DNA from: Bacillus sp. FJAT-27916
Lineage (GTDB): Bacteria; Bacillota; Bacilli; Bacillales; Pradoshiaceae
Assembly: GCF_001183965.1 (NCBI RefSeq)
Contig: NZ_LFZV01000001.1
Span: 1,058,594-1,122,593 of the forward strand
DNA length: 64,000 bases
Reading direction: 5' to 3'
Both the position numbers and the translations under genes were made by a program. Shown piece after piece: positions 14,240 to 21,676 of this stretch (position 1 is the stretch's first letter; every line of letters begins with the position of its first letter). A model generated the notes under the pieces. That model was given only the letters and a program-made list of their open reading frames with translations, was not told the origin of the DNA and ran no database searches.

Positions 14240-15691
14240 ATGATTCAACGTCAACTGTCTATGAACTTAAGTCCTTATTCGGCTCTTTACGATTTAATAG
14301 TTCCTAACGATAATATTCTTCGAAGAATCAATGAGCTTATTGATTTTTCCTTCGTATATGATGAACTGAAAGACCATTATTGTCATGACAATGGACGGAA
14401 TGCCGTTCACCCCATCCGAATGTTTAAGTATCTATTGCTAAAAGCCATTTATGACTTATCAGATGTGGACATCGTGGAACGCTCACGGTACGATATGTCG
14501 TTCAAATATTTTTTAGACCTGTCTCCTGAGGATGATGTCATAGATCCTAGTTCTTTAACGAAATTCCGTAAGCTCCGTTTAAAAGATCTTAATCTTTTGG
14601 ACTTGCTTATCAATAAAACGGTCGAAATCGCCATTGAAAAGGAAATCATTAAAAGCCATTCTATCATCGTTGATTCCACCCATTCCAAGGCTAGATATAA
14701 CCAAAAGACGCCTAAAGAGCTGTTGGCAGAGAAATCAAAGCTGCTTCGAAAAGCCGTTTATCAAGTGGATGAACAGATAAAAAATCAACTGCCAGCCAAG
14801 TCCAAGACAGAGGTCTTAGAGGATGAGGTGAGCTATAGCCAAAAGCTTATCGAGGTGATTGAAAAGAATGAAGTCCTACAAGAGTATCCTAAAGTCAAGG
14901 AAAAAATAAATGTACTGAAGGAAACCATTGAGGATATAAATGACCAGCTCCAATTATCCAAGGATCCAGACGCACGAGTTGGGCATAAATCAGCTGACTC
15001 TTCCTTTTTCGGTTACAAAACACATCTTGCCATGAGCGAAGAACGTATTATTACGGCCGCCGTTATTACAACTGGCGAAAAGAACGATGGAAAGCAATTG
15101 AAATCGCTGATTGAGAAGAGTCAAAAAGCCGGCATGGACATTCAAACCGTCATTGGTGATGCCGCCTATTCTGAAAAGGGAAATATCGAGTATGCGAATA
15201 AAAGTGAAATGATGCTTGTGGCTAAGTTAAATCCAGCGGTAACGCAAGGGACGCGTAAAAGCGAAGATGTTTTTGATTTTAATAAAGACGCTGGAATGTA
15301 TGTCTGTAAAGCTGGTCATATGGCCATACGAAAGGCTCGGCAAGGAAAAAAAGGGGGCAGCAAAAATCAAGTTGATACCTATTATTTTGATGTGGAAAAA
15401 TGTAAAGTCTGTCCTTTTAGAGACGGGTGCTATAAGGAAGGAGCCAAAACCAAGAGTTATTCCGTAAGCATCAAATCAAATGTACACACGGAACAGATAC
15501 AATTCCAAGAAAGTGAGTATTTTAAAGAGAAATCGAAAGAACGGTATAAAATTGAGGCAAAGAATAGTGAATTAAAACACAGACACGGGTATGATGTAGC
15601 CAATTCCTCGGGTCTGATTGGTATGCAATTACAAGGGGCTATGGCTATTTTCGCCGTAAATGTGAAACGGATATTGACCCTATTGAACTAA
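14240..15691 (+). CDS. IS1182-family DDE transposase
   Basis: A 483-aa transposase starting MIQRQLSMNLSPYSALYDLI. The N-terminal DUF772-type domain spans about residues 10-100. The catalytic triad sits in IIVDSTHSKARY (first Asp, about residue 145), VIGDAAYSEKG (second Asp, about 310) and IEAKNSELKHRHGYD (Glu, about 440). A charged helical insert of about 90 residues follows the first Asp. Cysteines in CKAGH and CKVCPFRDGC near residues 355-400 may bind metal. A GTG at 14228 is in frame but has no better ribosome site. The ORF is intact, so the element is probably mobile. Confidence 0.92.
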   Translation: MIQRQLSMNLSPYSALYDLIVPNDNILRRINELIDFSFVYDELKDHYCHDNGRNAVHPIRMFKYLLLKAIYDLSDVDIVERSRYDMSFKYFLDLSPEDDVIDPSSLTKFRKLRLKDLNLLDLLINKTVEIAIEKEIIKSHSIIVDSTHSKARYNQKTPKELLAEKSKLLRKAVYQVDEQIKNQLPAKSKTEVLEDEVSYSQKLIEVIEKNEVLQEYPKVKEKINVLKETIEDINDQLQLSKDPDARVGHKSADSSFFGYKTHLAMSEERIITAAVITTGEKNDGKQLKSLIEKSQKAGMDIQTVIGDAAYSEKGNIEYANKSEMMLVAKLNPAVTQGTRKSEDVFDFNKDAGMYVCKAGHMAIRKARQGKKGGSKNQVDTYYFDVEKCKVCPFRDGCYKEGAKTKSYSVSIKSNVHTEQIQFQESEYFKEKSKERYKIEAKNSELKHRHGYDVANSSGLIGMQLQGAMAIFAVNVKRILTLLN

Positions 15692-15722
15692 AAGGGATGG
15701 AATATATCCCTTAAAAATAATA

Positions 15723-15768
15723 AAAGACGGCTCAAAAATTCATATTCTGAACTTGAGCCGTCTTTTTT
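15723..15768 (+). terminator. Terminator after the transposase
   Basis: AAAGACGGCTCAA (15723-15735) pairs with TTGAGCCGTCTTT (15753-15765) around a 17-nt loop, followed by further T. It lies inside the right IS end. Confidence 0.92.
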
Positions 15769-16000
15769 ATGTTTGTCGACTTAACTTATGAAAAAAACGA
15801 AGTTTTTCAGTGCCCTCGCACTTAGTTGGGTGTTTTTGTTTTTTGTTTTTATGTGTATTGTTGATAAAAATATAGTATATTTAACTTTCAGCAGAGTATG
15901 AAAGCTAGGGAAGCGGAAGGTAATTAGTTGAACAGCTATTCACTAGTAGATGGTATAGTGGAAGCTTGTGATGTCATAAAAAGAAATATGGGTGGAAAAA

Positions 16001-16786
16001 GTGAAGGAAAAGCTTTATCAATCATTAATTGAATTGACGAATGGAAGATGGACTTCTTCTTTATTAAGAAGATTTGCCTTGTCACCTGCGAGCAAAAGAA
16101 TCATACCCTCGTTTGCGAAGCAGTATAAAATAAATGTAGAGGAAATGGACAGGCCGCTCGAGGAGTACGAAAGCCTCCATGATTTCTTCACGCGAAAGCT
16201 GATGGAGGGAGCTCGTCCAATTGATCAGGGACAAGCCTCCATTGCAAGCCCCGTTGATGCTGTATTAGAGGATATGGGCTCTATTGCGAACGATGCCACC
16301 TTTCGTGTGAAAGGTAAACTCTACTCGATAGAAGAGATGCTCGGCGGGAAAAGCGAAGCAGAGAGATACTTAGATGGGCAATATATGGTGCTGTATTTAA
16401 GCCCGAGTCATTACCATCGTATACACTCGCCTGTTGATGGTACTGTTATCCGTAAGCAGACGCTTGGCAGTAAATCCTATCCGGTTAATCGTTATGGAAT
16501 GACGCTTGGCAAATCTCCGCTATCAAAGAATTACCGTGAAATTACGGAAATAGAGTATAAAGGCGGAAGACTTGCTCTCATCAAGGTCGGTGCCATGTTC
16601 GTGAACACAATAGAAAGGACACATACGGGGGATACTCTTCTTAAAGGAGAAGAAATCGGGTATTTTTCCTTTGGCTCCACCGTTGTGCTTCTTTTTGAAA
16701 AAGGGACGTTCAAAGCTGCGCCGTTTGAGACACCTGCTGCGGTTCGTGCAGGGGAAACGCTTGGAACCTGCCAGTTTAGGCATTGA
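16001..16786 (+). CDS. psd: Phosphatidylserine decarboxylase proenzyme
   Basis: A 261-aa membrane-associated enzyme that converts phosphatidylserine to phosphatidylethanolamine. It self-cleaves at the conserved GST in YFSFGSTVVLLFEKG (about residue 232), and the serine becomes the pyruvoyl cofactor. YLSPSHYHRIHSP (about 130-142) carries the conserved histidines and ASPVDA (about 78) the protease-triad aspartate. I favour GTG at 16001 (GGGTGG 5 nt upstream); GTG at 15992 is an alternative with a poorer site. pssA is not adjacent. In B. subtilis psd lies elsewhere, so its position beside sda/yqeG differs from that model. Confidence 0.93.
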   Translation: MKEKLYQSLIELTNGRWTSSLLRRFALSPASKRIIPSFAKQYKINVEEMDRPLEEYESLHDFFTRKLMEGARPIDQGQASIASPVDAVLEDMGSIANDATFRVKGKLYSIEEMLGGKSEAERYLDGQYMVLYLSPSHYHRIHSPVDGTVIRKQTLGSKSYPVNRYGMTLGKSPLSKNYREITEIEYKGGRLALIKVGAMFVNTIERTHTGDTLLKGEEIGYFSFGSTVVLLFEKGTFKAAPFETPAAVRAGETLGTCQFRH

Positions 16787-16831
16787 ATCATCTGCCTGAA
16801 AGAGGCTTATAACGAAAGCTAGGAAACATGG

Positions 16832-16856
16832 AGCCCTGGTAACCAGGGCTTTTTTA
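16832..16856 (+). terminator. Terminator after psd
   Basis: AGCCCTGG (16832-16839), loop TAA, CCAGGGCT (16843-16850), then TTTTTA. It lies 17 nt beyond the 3' end of the convergent sda gene. Confidence 0.92.
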
Positions 16857-16873
16857 TGGATGGGGTCTCTTTT

Positions 16874-17002
16874 CTATAATCTGGCTCGTAAAGATCTTCG
16901 GTCAATTTCACGTTCGATAAGGCGGATGAAATCTTTGCTAAGGCCTAAGTCTCTTGCTTTGTAATAGGATTCAATTAATAGGGCGTCTGATAGTTTCTGC
17001 AT
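16874..17002 (-). CDS. sda: Sporulation checkpoint inhibitor Sda
   Basis: A 42-aa helical-hairpin peptide, [20 protein letters not shown]... ending RRSLRARL. It closely matches Sda, which binds the histidine kinase KinA and blocks its autophosphorylation so cells do not start sporulating while replication is initiating or impaired. [13 protein letters not shown] and [14 protein letters not shown] correspond to the two helices. An in-frame TAA lies 12 nt before the ATG. The best Shine-Dalgarno (GGAGGTGA) is an unusual 22 nt away, with a GC-rich GCCGCCTAAGGCGCC between them that may fold and bring it closer. The upstream region holds DnaA boxes, as expected for a DnaA-controlled gene. Confidence 0.9.
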   Translation of the reverse strand: MQKLSDALLIESYYKARDLGLSKDFIRLIEREIDRRSLRARL

Positions 17003-17128
17003 ATTGGCGCCTTAGGCGGCTTCACCTCCGATATAGTGTTCTAACAGGGGTTCGGCTATCATATAGTAGTATGTTAAGTGATTGTATCCTTAATTTAACA
17101 AATTCAAAACGATGGAACAACCGTTCTC

Positions 17129-17250
17129 TTATCCACAAGTTAACGTGAATAACTTGTGGGTAAAATGTGAGTATTCATATAATTTAGCCGGCCAGCCCAT
17201 AAAAGCGGGCGCTTGTGTAAGTGTGCATCATGTGAATAAACTTATCCACA
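17129..17250. promoter_or_regulatory. DnaA-box cluster upstream of sda
   Basis: Two perfect TTATCCACA boxes on the plus strand (17129-17137 and 17242-17250). On the minus strand are TTATTCACA (17231-17239), which fits TTATNCACA, and TTACCCACA (17155-17163), one mismatch off. TTATTCACG (17144-17152) is another near match. The first group is built into an inverted repeat: CCACAAGTTA (17133-17142) and TAACTTGTGG (17150-17159). DnaA is known to activate sda in B. subtilis, so this is the expected control region, with unusually many sites. Confidence 0.85.
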
Positions 17251-17302
17251 GGCTGAAAAAACGCGGAGGGGTGTCGAAACATTTCTTATTTCGACAATAT
17301 AT

Positions 17303-17331
17303 TTGACATGAAAAGTCAAGAAGCCTATGAC
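17303..17331 (+). promoter_or_regulatory. Candidate sigma-A promoter for yqeG operon
   Basis: A perfect TTGACA (17303-17308), a 17-nt spacer and TATGAC (17326-17331, 4 of 6) lie about 60 nt upstream of yqeG, just after the DnaA-box cluster. Confidence 0.6.
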
Positions 17332-17392
17332 AGAAGCGGTTTTATCCGTTATGATGAATAACAGCGATTAATGAATGATAGAGGTGTTTATT

Positions 17393-17908
17393 GTGTTGAA
17401 ATCATTTTTGCCTGCTCAGCATGTGAAGAGCATATATGAAATCAATCCCCAGGATTTAAAGAATAAAGGGATCAAAGGGATTATAACTGATTTAGATAAT
17501 ACCCTTGTGGAGTGGGACAGGCCGCTTGCGACCCCGGAGCTAATCACATGGTTTGAGGAAATGAAGCGCAATGATATTAAAGTGACCATCGTGTCAAATA
17601 ATAAAGAGGTGCGAGTGAAAGCCTTTGCTGATCCGCTCAACATCCCATTTATCTTTCGCGCGAAAAAACCCATGACAAAGGCATTTAAGCATGCGGTTGA
17701 GCTGATGGGTATTCAAAAGGAACAAGCAGTCGTTATTGGCGACCAGCTTTTGACTGATGTGTTCGGCGGCAACCGGAGCGGGTTCCATACTATCTTGGTT
17801 GTGCCAGTTGCACAGACAGACGGATGGGCAACGAAATTGAATCGGAGAATTGAACGCAGAATTTTGGCGTGGTTCCGAAAAAATGGACAATTAACGTGGG
17901 AGGACTAG
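17393..17908 (+). CDS. yqeG: YqeG family HAD IIIA-type phosphatase
   Basis: A 171-aa HAD-superfamily phosphatase. Motif I is DLDNTLVEWD (nucleophile Asp, about residue 33), motif II VSNNKE, and motifs III/IV KKPM and VIGDQLLTDV. Substrate unknown; some homologues act on phosphatidylglycerophosphate, but that is not shown for this family branch. GTG at 17393 is chosen because AGAGGTG precedes it at 6 nt and MLKSFLP matches the family start; TTG at 17396 is possible. It leads the yqeG-yqeM operon and ends 2 nt before yqeH. Confidence 0.9.
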   Translation: MLKSFLPAQHVKSIYEINPQDLKNKGIKGIITDLDNTLVEWDRPLATPELITWFEEMKRNDIKVTIVSNNKEVRVKAFADPLNIPFIFRAKKPMTKAFKHAVELMGIQKEQAVVIGDQLLTDVFGGNRSGFHTILVVPVAQTDGWATKLNRRIERRILAWFRKNGQLTWED

Positions 17909-17910
17909 AA

Positions 17911-19017
17911 TTGACTAAAGAAGAAATCAGCTGTATCGGCTGTGGAGTGACCATACAGACGGAGGACAAGAATAAAATCGGTTATGCACCGGCATCATCC
18001 TTGGAAAAAGACCAAGTAATCTGCCAGCGCTGTTTCCGATTAAAGCATTATAATGAAGTGCAGGATGTCTCCTTGACAGATGACGATTTCCTGAAAATCT
18101 TGAATGGAATCGGGCAGAAGGATGCCTTGATCGTTAAGCTAGTTGATATATTCGACTTTAATGGAAGCTGGCTGCCGGGCTTGCAGCGCTTTGTCGGCAA
18201 TAATCCGGTCGTGTTGATTGGAAACAAAAGTGATCTGCTTCCTAAATCCGTCAAACAGAAAAAGCTGATTGACTGGATGAAGGGAATGGCAAAGGAATGG
18301 GGCTTACATCCAGTTGACGTGATGCTTGTGAGCGGTGCCAAGGGCTATGGAATTGAGGACGCAATGCAGCGTATTGATGAACTGCGTGAGGGTCGTGATG
18401 TATATGTCGTTGGCTGTACCAATGTCGGTAAATCCACCTTTATTAATCGGATCATTAAGCAGGGAAGCGGAGAAGACAATGTTATCACAACCTCTCATTT
18501 CCCAGGGACAACATTGGATATCATTGAAATTCCGCTTGATGATGAGAGGGCATTAATTGATACCCCGGGAATCATTAATCATCATCAAATGGCTCATTTT
18601 GTCGGGAAGCAAGATTTAAAAACCATTACGCCGAAGAAGGAAATCAAGCCGAGAGTATTCCAATTGAATGCCGGCCAGACCCTTTTCTTTGGGGGCTTAG
18701 CTCGTTTTGATTTCGTTCGTGGAGAGCGGAATTCATTTACATGTTATTTATCCAATGAGCTTGATATCCACCGCACAAAGCTCGAGAAAGCGGATGATTT
18801 ATATGAAAAGCATGCTGGAGAGCTGCTTGTGCCTCCGGGACCTAAAGAGATAAAGGAATTCCCGCCGCTTGTCGGTCAGGAATTCTCCATTAAAGAGGGG
18901 AAAACAGATATCGTGTTCTCAGGACTTGGCTGGGTAACAGTCAATCAGCCGGGAGCCATCGTTAAAGCATACGTACCGAAGGGAGTACAGGTGAGCATTC
19001 GCAAATCATTAATCTAA
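17911..19017 (+). CDS. yqeH: Circularly permuted GTPase YqeH, 30S assembly
   Basis: A 368-aa GTPase required for assembly of the small ribosomal subunit. An N-terminal zinc finger (CIGCG...CQRC) is followed by permuted G motifs: G4 NKSD (about residue 108), then G1 GCTNVGKST (about 169), the G2-type TTSHFPGTT and G3 DTPG (about 216). A C-terminal RNA/protein-interaction domain follows. TTG at 17911 is preceded by GGGAGG at 7 nt. It overlaps nothing but sits 2 nt after yqeG, so the two are translationally close. Confidence 0.95.
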   Translation: MTKEEISCIGCGVTIQTEDKNKIGYAPASSLEKDQVICQRCFRLKHYNEVQDVSLTDDDFLKILNGIGQKDALIVKLVDIFDFNGSWLPGLQRFVGNNPVVLIGNKSDLLPKSVKQKKLIDWMKGMAKEWGLHPVDVMLVSGAKGYGIEDAMQRIDELREGRDVYVVGCTNVGKSTFINRIIKQGSGEDNVITTSHFPGTTLDIIEIPLDDERALIDTPGIINHHQMAHFVGKQDLKTITPKKEIKPRVFQLNAGQTLFFGGLARFDFVRGERNSFTCYLSNELDIHRTKLEKADDLYEKHAGELLVPPGPKEIKEFPPLVGQEFSIKEGKTDIVFSGLGWVTVNQPGAIVKAYVPKGVQVSIRKSLI

Positions 19018-19030
19018 GGGGAAGATTCAA

Positions 19031-19861
19031 ATGAAGAAGCTGTATGGGGTGCTGGGCAATCCGATTGAACATTCAATGTCACCATTGATTCACAATGATG
19101 CATTTAAGCAGAACGGCATAGAAGGAGAATATTTGCCGTTTCTGGTTGAAGAGGAGGCCCTTAAAGAAGCGGTCAACGGGTTAAAGGCAATTGGAGCAGG
19201 CGGTTTCAATATTACGGTTCCGTTCAAGGAGAATGTCATACCGTATTTAGATGAACTTGATCCGTTTGCTAAGGAAGTGGGAGCCGTCAATACGGCCGTT
19301 ATTAAAGATGGCATCATCAAGGGTTACAACACCGATGGTCCTGGCTTTGTCAAAGCCATTGCCCCGCTTCTTGCCAATCAATTTGCCGGGAGAAACGTCC
19401 TCATTATAGGAGGCGGAGGTGCTGCACGGGGCATTTACTGCGCGATGGCGAAAACGGGCATTGCTCAAATGGATATCGCAAACAGAACGCTATCCTCAGC
19501 CGAAAGAATCGTGGCGGATTGCCATAACGGCATCAGTTCTGCTGTGTTAAGCCTGGTGGATGCGGAAAAGGCTCTTGCTAATTATGACCTCATCATTCAA
19601 ACGACTTCGGTTGGGCTTTCTTCATTACATGAATCTCCCATCTCTTTATTGGGAATAAAAGAAAAGACAGTTGTCTGTGATATTATATACAACCCGCTCA
19701 AAACGGCATTCTTGCGTGAAGCGGAAGAAAATGGCGCTATTATCCAAACAGGGGTAGAGATGTTTGTGCAGCAGGGAGCACTTGCCTTTGAACTGTGGAC
19801 AGGCATCAAGCCGGATGTAGAGCGGATGAAAGAATTAGTGTTAGTGAAATTAGGAGGATAA
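19031..19861 (+). CDS. aroE: Shikimate dehydrogenase
   Basis: A 276-aa NADPH-dependent enzyme that reduces 3-dehydroshikimate to shikimate in chorismate biosynthesis. Substrate site: GNPIEHSMSPLIHN at the start and NITVPFKE (catalytic lysine, about residue 65). The cofactor site is IIGGGGAARGIY (about 127-138), with the NRT segment that selects NADPH following. It is the fourth-from-last step of aromatic synthesis, here lodged between ribosome-assembly genes as in other bacilli. Confidence 0.96.
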   Translation: MKKLYGVLGNPIEHSMSPLIHNDAFKQNGIEGEYLPFLVEEEALKEAVNGLKAIGAGGFNITVPFKENVIPYLDELDPFAKEVGAVNTAVIKDGIIKGYNTDGPGFVKAIAPLLANQFAGRNVLIIGGGGAARGIYCAMAKTGIAQMDIANRTLSSAERIVADCHNGISSAVLSLVDAEKALANYDLIIQTTSVGLSSLHESPISLLGIKEKTVVCDIIYNPLKTAFLREAEENGAIIQTGVEMFVQQGALAFELWTGIKPDVERMKELVLVKLGG

Positions 19862-19863
19862 CC

Positions 19864-20157
19864 ATGTTAACAGGTAAACAAAAAAGATTCTTGCGTTCAA
19901 AGGCGCATACACTCCAGCCGATTTTCCAAGTAGGAAAAGGCGGGGTAAATGACAATATGATCAAACAAATCGGAGAAGCGCTTGAAGTGAGAGAGCTCAT
20001 CAAAATCAGCATCCTGCAAAACTGTGAGGAAGACCGCGATACGGTGGCGGAAGAGCTTTCAAAAGGAGCAAGAGCTGAACTTGTACAAATCATCGGAAAC
20101 ACAATTGTGTTGTACAAAGAATCAAGGGAAAATAAACAAATCATTCTTCCTTCATAA
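19864..20157 (+). CDS. yqeI: YhbY-family RNA-binding CRM protein (YqeI)
   Basis: A 97-aa CRM-domain protein that associates with ribosomal precursors. The KH-like GxxG appears as FQVGKGGVNDNM (about residues 20-31), and the C-terminal half contains LVQIIGNTIVLYKES. It starts 3 nt after aroE, with AGGAGG overlapping the aroE end, so it is tightly coupled. Confidence 0.93.
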   Translation: MLTGKQKRFLRSKAHTLQPIFQVGKGGVNDNMIKQIGEALEVRELIKISILQNCEEDRDTVAEELSKGARAELVQIIGNTIVLYKESRENKQIILPS

Positions 20158-20185
20158 TTTACGCTGTAAAGAAGGGTGGATATCC

Positions 20186-20749
20186 ATGAAGAAAGTTGGT
20201 ATTTTAGGCGGGACGTTTGACCCGCCTCACATCGGTCATTTAATTGTGGCAGAAGGGATTCGAGAGGCGCTTGAACTAGATGAAATACGCTTTTTGCCCA
20301 ATCACATCCCTCCCCATAAGACGAAGACATCGACGACGAATCAAGAAAGGCTGGATATGCTCCAGTTGTCCACCAAGGGGAATCCGTTCTTTCGTATTGA
20401 TACGATTGAATGGGAACGGGAGGGTCCCTCCTATACGATTGATACCATTAAGCTGTTGAAGGTGAGGGAGCCGGATTCAGAATGGTATTTCATTATTGGG
20501 GCAGATATGATTGAATACTTGCCGAAATGGAAGCAGGTCGATGAGCTGGCACAGTTAGTTCACTTTACGGGCGTTAAGAGACCAGGCTACCAAGAAAAAA
20601 CGGATTATCCTGTCACGATGGCAGATATACCAGAGATCTCTATTTCCTCCTCTCTTATTCGTTCGAGAATTAAAGAGGGGAAATCCATCAAATATTTAGT
20701 CCCTGAAGAGGTCAAGCTATATATTGAGGAGAATCGTTTATATGGATAA
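20186..20749 (+). CDS. nadD: Nicotinate-nucleotide adenylyltransferase
   Basis: A 187-aa enzyme that adenylates nicotinate mononucleotide to deamido-NAD, an essential step of NAD synthesis. The nucleotidyltransferase signature GGTFDPPHIGH is at residues 7-17 (HxGH) and ISSSLIRSRI near residue 150 is the second ATP-binding motif. The start ATG at 20186 has AGAAGGGTGG upstream; a longer frame exists but overlaps yqeI and lacks homology. The gene ends inside the start of yqeK. Confidence 0.95.
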   Translation: MKKVGILGGTFDPPHIGHLIVAEGIREALELDEIRFLPNHIPPHKTKTSTTNQERLDMLQLSTKGNPFFRIDTIEWEREGPSYTIDTIKLLKVREPDSEWYFIIGADMIEYLPKWKQVDELAQLVHFTGVKRPGYQEKTDYPVTMADIPEISISSSLIRSRIKEGKSIKYLVPEEVKLYIEENRLYG

Positions 20750-21326
20750 AATGGATAAAACAAAAGCACTTGAATTAGTCAGACAGCAATTGCCTGAGAA
20801 ACGCTATATCCATACTTTAGGAGTTGTTAAAAGCGCTAAAGAGCTTGCACAGCGCTATGGAGTGGATGCTGATAAAGCAGAGCTGGCCGCTATTTATCAT
20901 GATTATGCTAAGTATCGTCCGCTGGATGAAATGGAACAAATCATTAAGGATTATCATCTGCCGGCAGAACTGCTTACAGCCAACACCGAGCTATGGCATG
21001 CCCCTGTTGGAGCAGTGCTTGTCCACGAGGAAGCGGGAGTAGAGGATGAAGAAATTCTATCAGCGATCCGCTACCACACTTCAGGACGCACGGGAATGAC
21101 GGAATTGGAGAAAATAATTTATTTAGCAGATTATATAGAGCCAGGGAGGAGTTTCCCGGGTGTAGATGAAGTGAGGGCTATTGCCGAACAGAGTTTGGAT
21201 GATGCCGTGATGAAGGCGATAGGCAATACGATTGCCTTTCTGATTTCAAAGCAGCAGATGATCTATCCGGATACCTTCCATGCCTATAATGATTTTGCTA
21301 TGCACAAGGGAGGAAACAACAAGTGA
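20742..21326 (+). CDS. yqeK: HD-domain hydrolase YqeK (Ap4A hydrolase-like)
   Basis: A 194-aa HD-superfamily metal-dependent phosphohydrolase. The metal-binding residues are in YIHTLGV (His), AIYHDYAKY (HD, about residue 50), ELWHAPVGA (His), and IRYHTSG/YLADYIEP. Members of this family symmetrically hydrolyse diadenosine tetraphosphate. ATG 20742 follows GAGGAG at 8 nt and overlaps the nadD stop; ATG 20751 is an alternative. Confidence 0.92.
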   Translation: MDKMDKTKALELVRQQLPEKRYIHTLGVVKSAKELAQRYGVDADKAELAAIYHDYAKYRPLDEMEQIIKDYHLPAELLTANTELWHAPVGAVLVHEEAGVEDEEILSAIRYHTSGRTGMTELEKIIYLADYIEPGRSFPGVDEVRAIAEQSLDDAVMKAIGNTIAFLISKQQMIYPDTFHAYNDFAMHKGGNNK

Positions 21327-21676
21327 GTGAAAAAGAGTTATTGCATATTGCAGCAAAAGCTGCTGATGATAAACGAGCAGAGGATATGATCGTGCTAGAC
21401 ATGAAGGGTATCTCTCTCGTATCTGATTATTTTATTATTTGTCACGGTAATTCTGACAAGCAAGTTCAGGCCATTGCCCGTGAAATGAAAGAAAAAGTGG
21501 AAGAAGCAGGCTTTGAGGTACGCAAGATGGAAGGCTTCGATGAAGCTCGCTGGGTATTGGTGGATATGGGGGATGTCGTGGCACATATCTTCCATAAAGA
21601 TGATCGTTCTTACTACAAGCTGGAGCGCCTATGGGGAGATGCTCCATCTGTATCCGCACAGGAATTGAATCTATGA
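21323..21676 (+). CDS. rsfS: Ribosomal silencing factor RsfS
   Basis: A 117-aa RsfS/Iojap protein that binds L14 on the 50S subunit and prevents joining with 30S during starvation. The signature is ISDYFIICHGNSDKQ-like (about residues 32-47), followed by EGFDEARWVLVDMGDVVAHIF. GTG at 21323 overlaps the yqeK stop by 4 nt, and GGAGG precedes it. It ends overlapping the yqeM start. Confidence 0.95.
   Translation: MSEKELLHIAAKAADDKRAEDMIVLDMKGISLVSDYFIICHGNSDKQVQAIAREMKEKVEEAGFEVRKMEGFDEARWVLVDMGDVVAHIFHKDDRSYYKLERLWGDAPSVSAQELNL

Larger units (their letters stand above)
14125..15817 (+). mobile_element. IS1182-family insertion sequence
   Basis: About 1.69 kb bounded by perfect 15-bp terminal inverted repeats: GAGGGCACTGAAAAA at 14125-14139 and its complement at 15803-15817. 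It contains one intact transposase gene on the plus strand. Terminators lie just inside each end (14156-14200 and 15723-15768), insulating the transposase from outside transcription. ACTTAG occurs immediately outside the left end (14119-14124) and 2 nt beyond the right end (15820-15825). The target duplication is therefore either ACTT with two extra end bases inside the element, or ACTTAG with a 2-nt offset. The element looks complete and recent. Confidence 0.9.
17003..17392. other. sda-yqeG divergent intergenic region
   Basis: About 390 bp with no gene. The sda-proximal third is AT-rich and should hold the sda promoter, though no good -35/-10 pair stands out. The middle (17129-17250) is a cluster of DnaA boxes. 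The yqeG-proximal end carries a sigma-A-like promoter. Confidence 0.7.

Noticed and set aside
15820-15991. Search for a gene remnant disrupted by the insertion sequence
   Set aside because: Both flanks fit a terminator and intergenic DNA; no broken ORF continues across the element.
19806-20330. 174-codon minus-strand ORF across yqeI and nadD
   Set aside because: It runs antisense to two clear genes, with a Ser-rich composition typical of a shadow frame.
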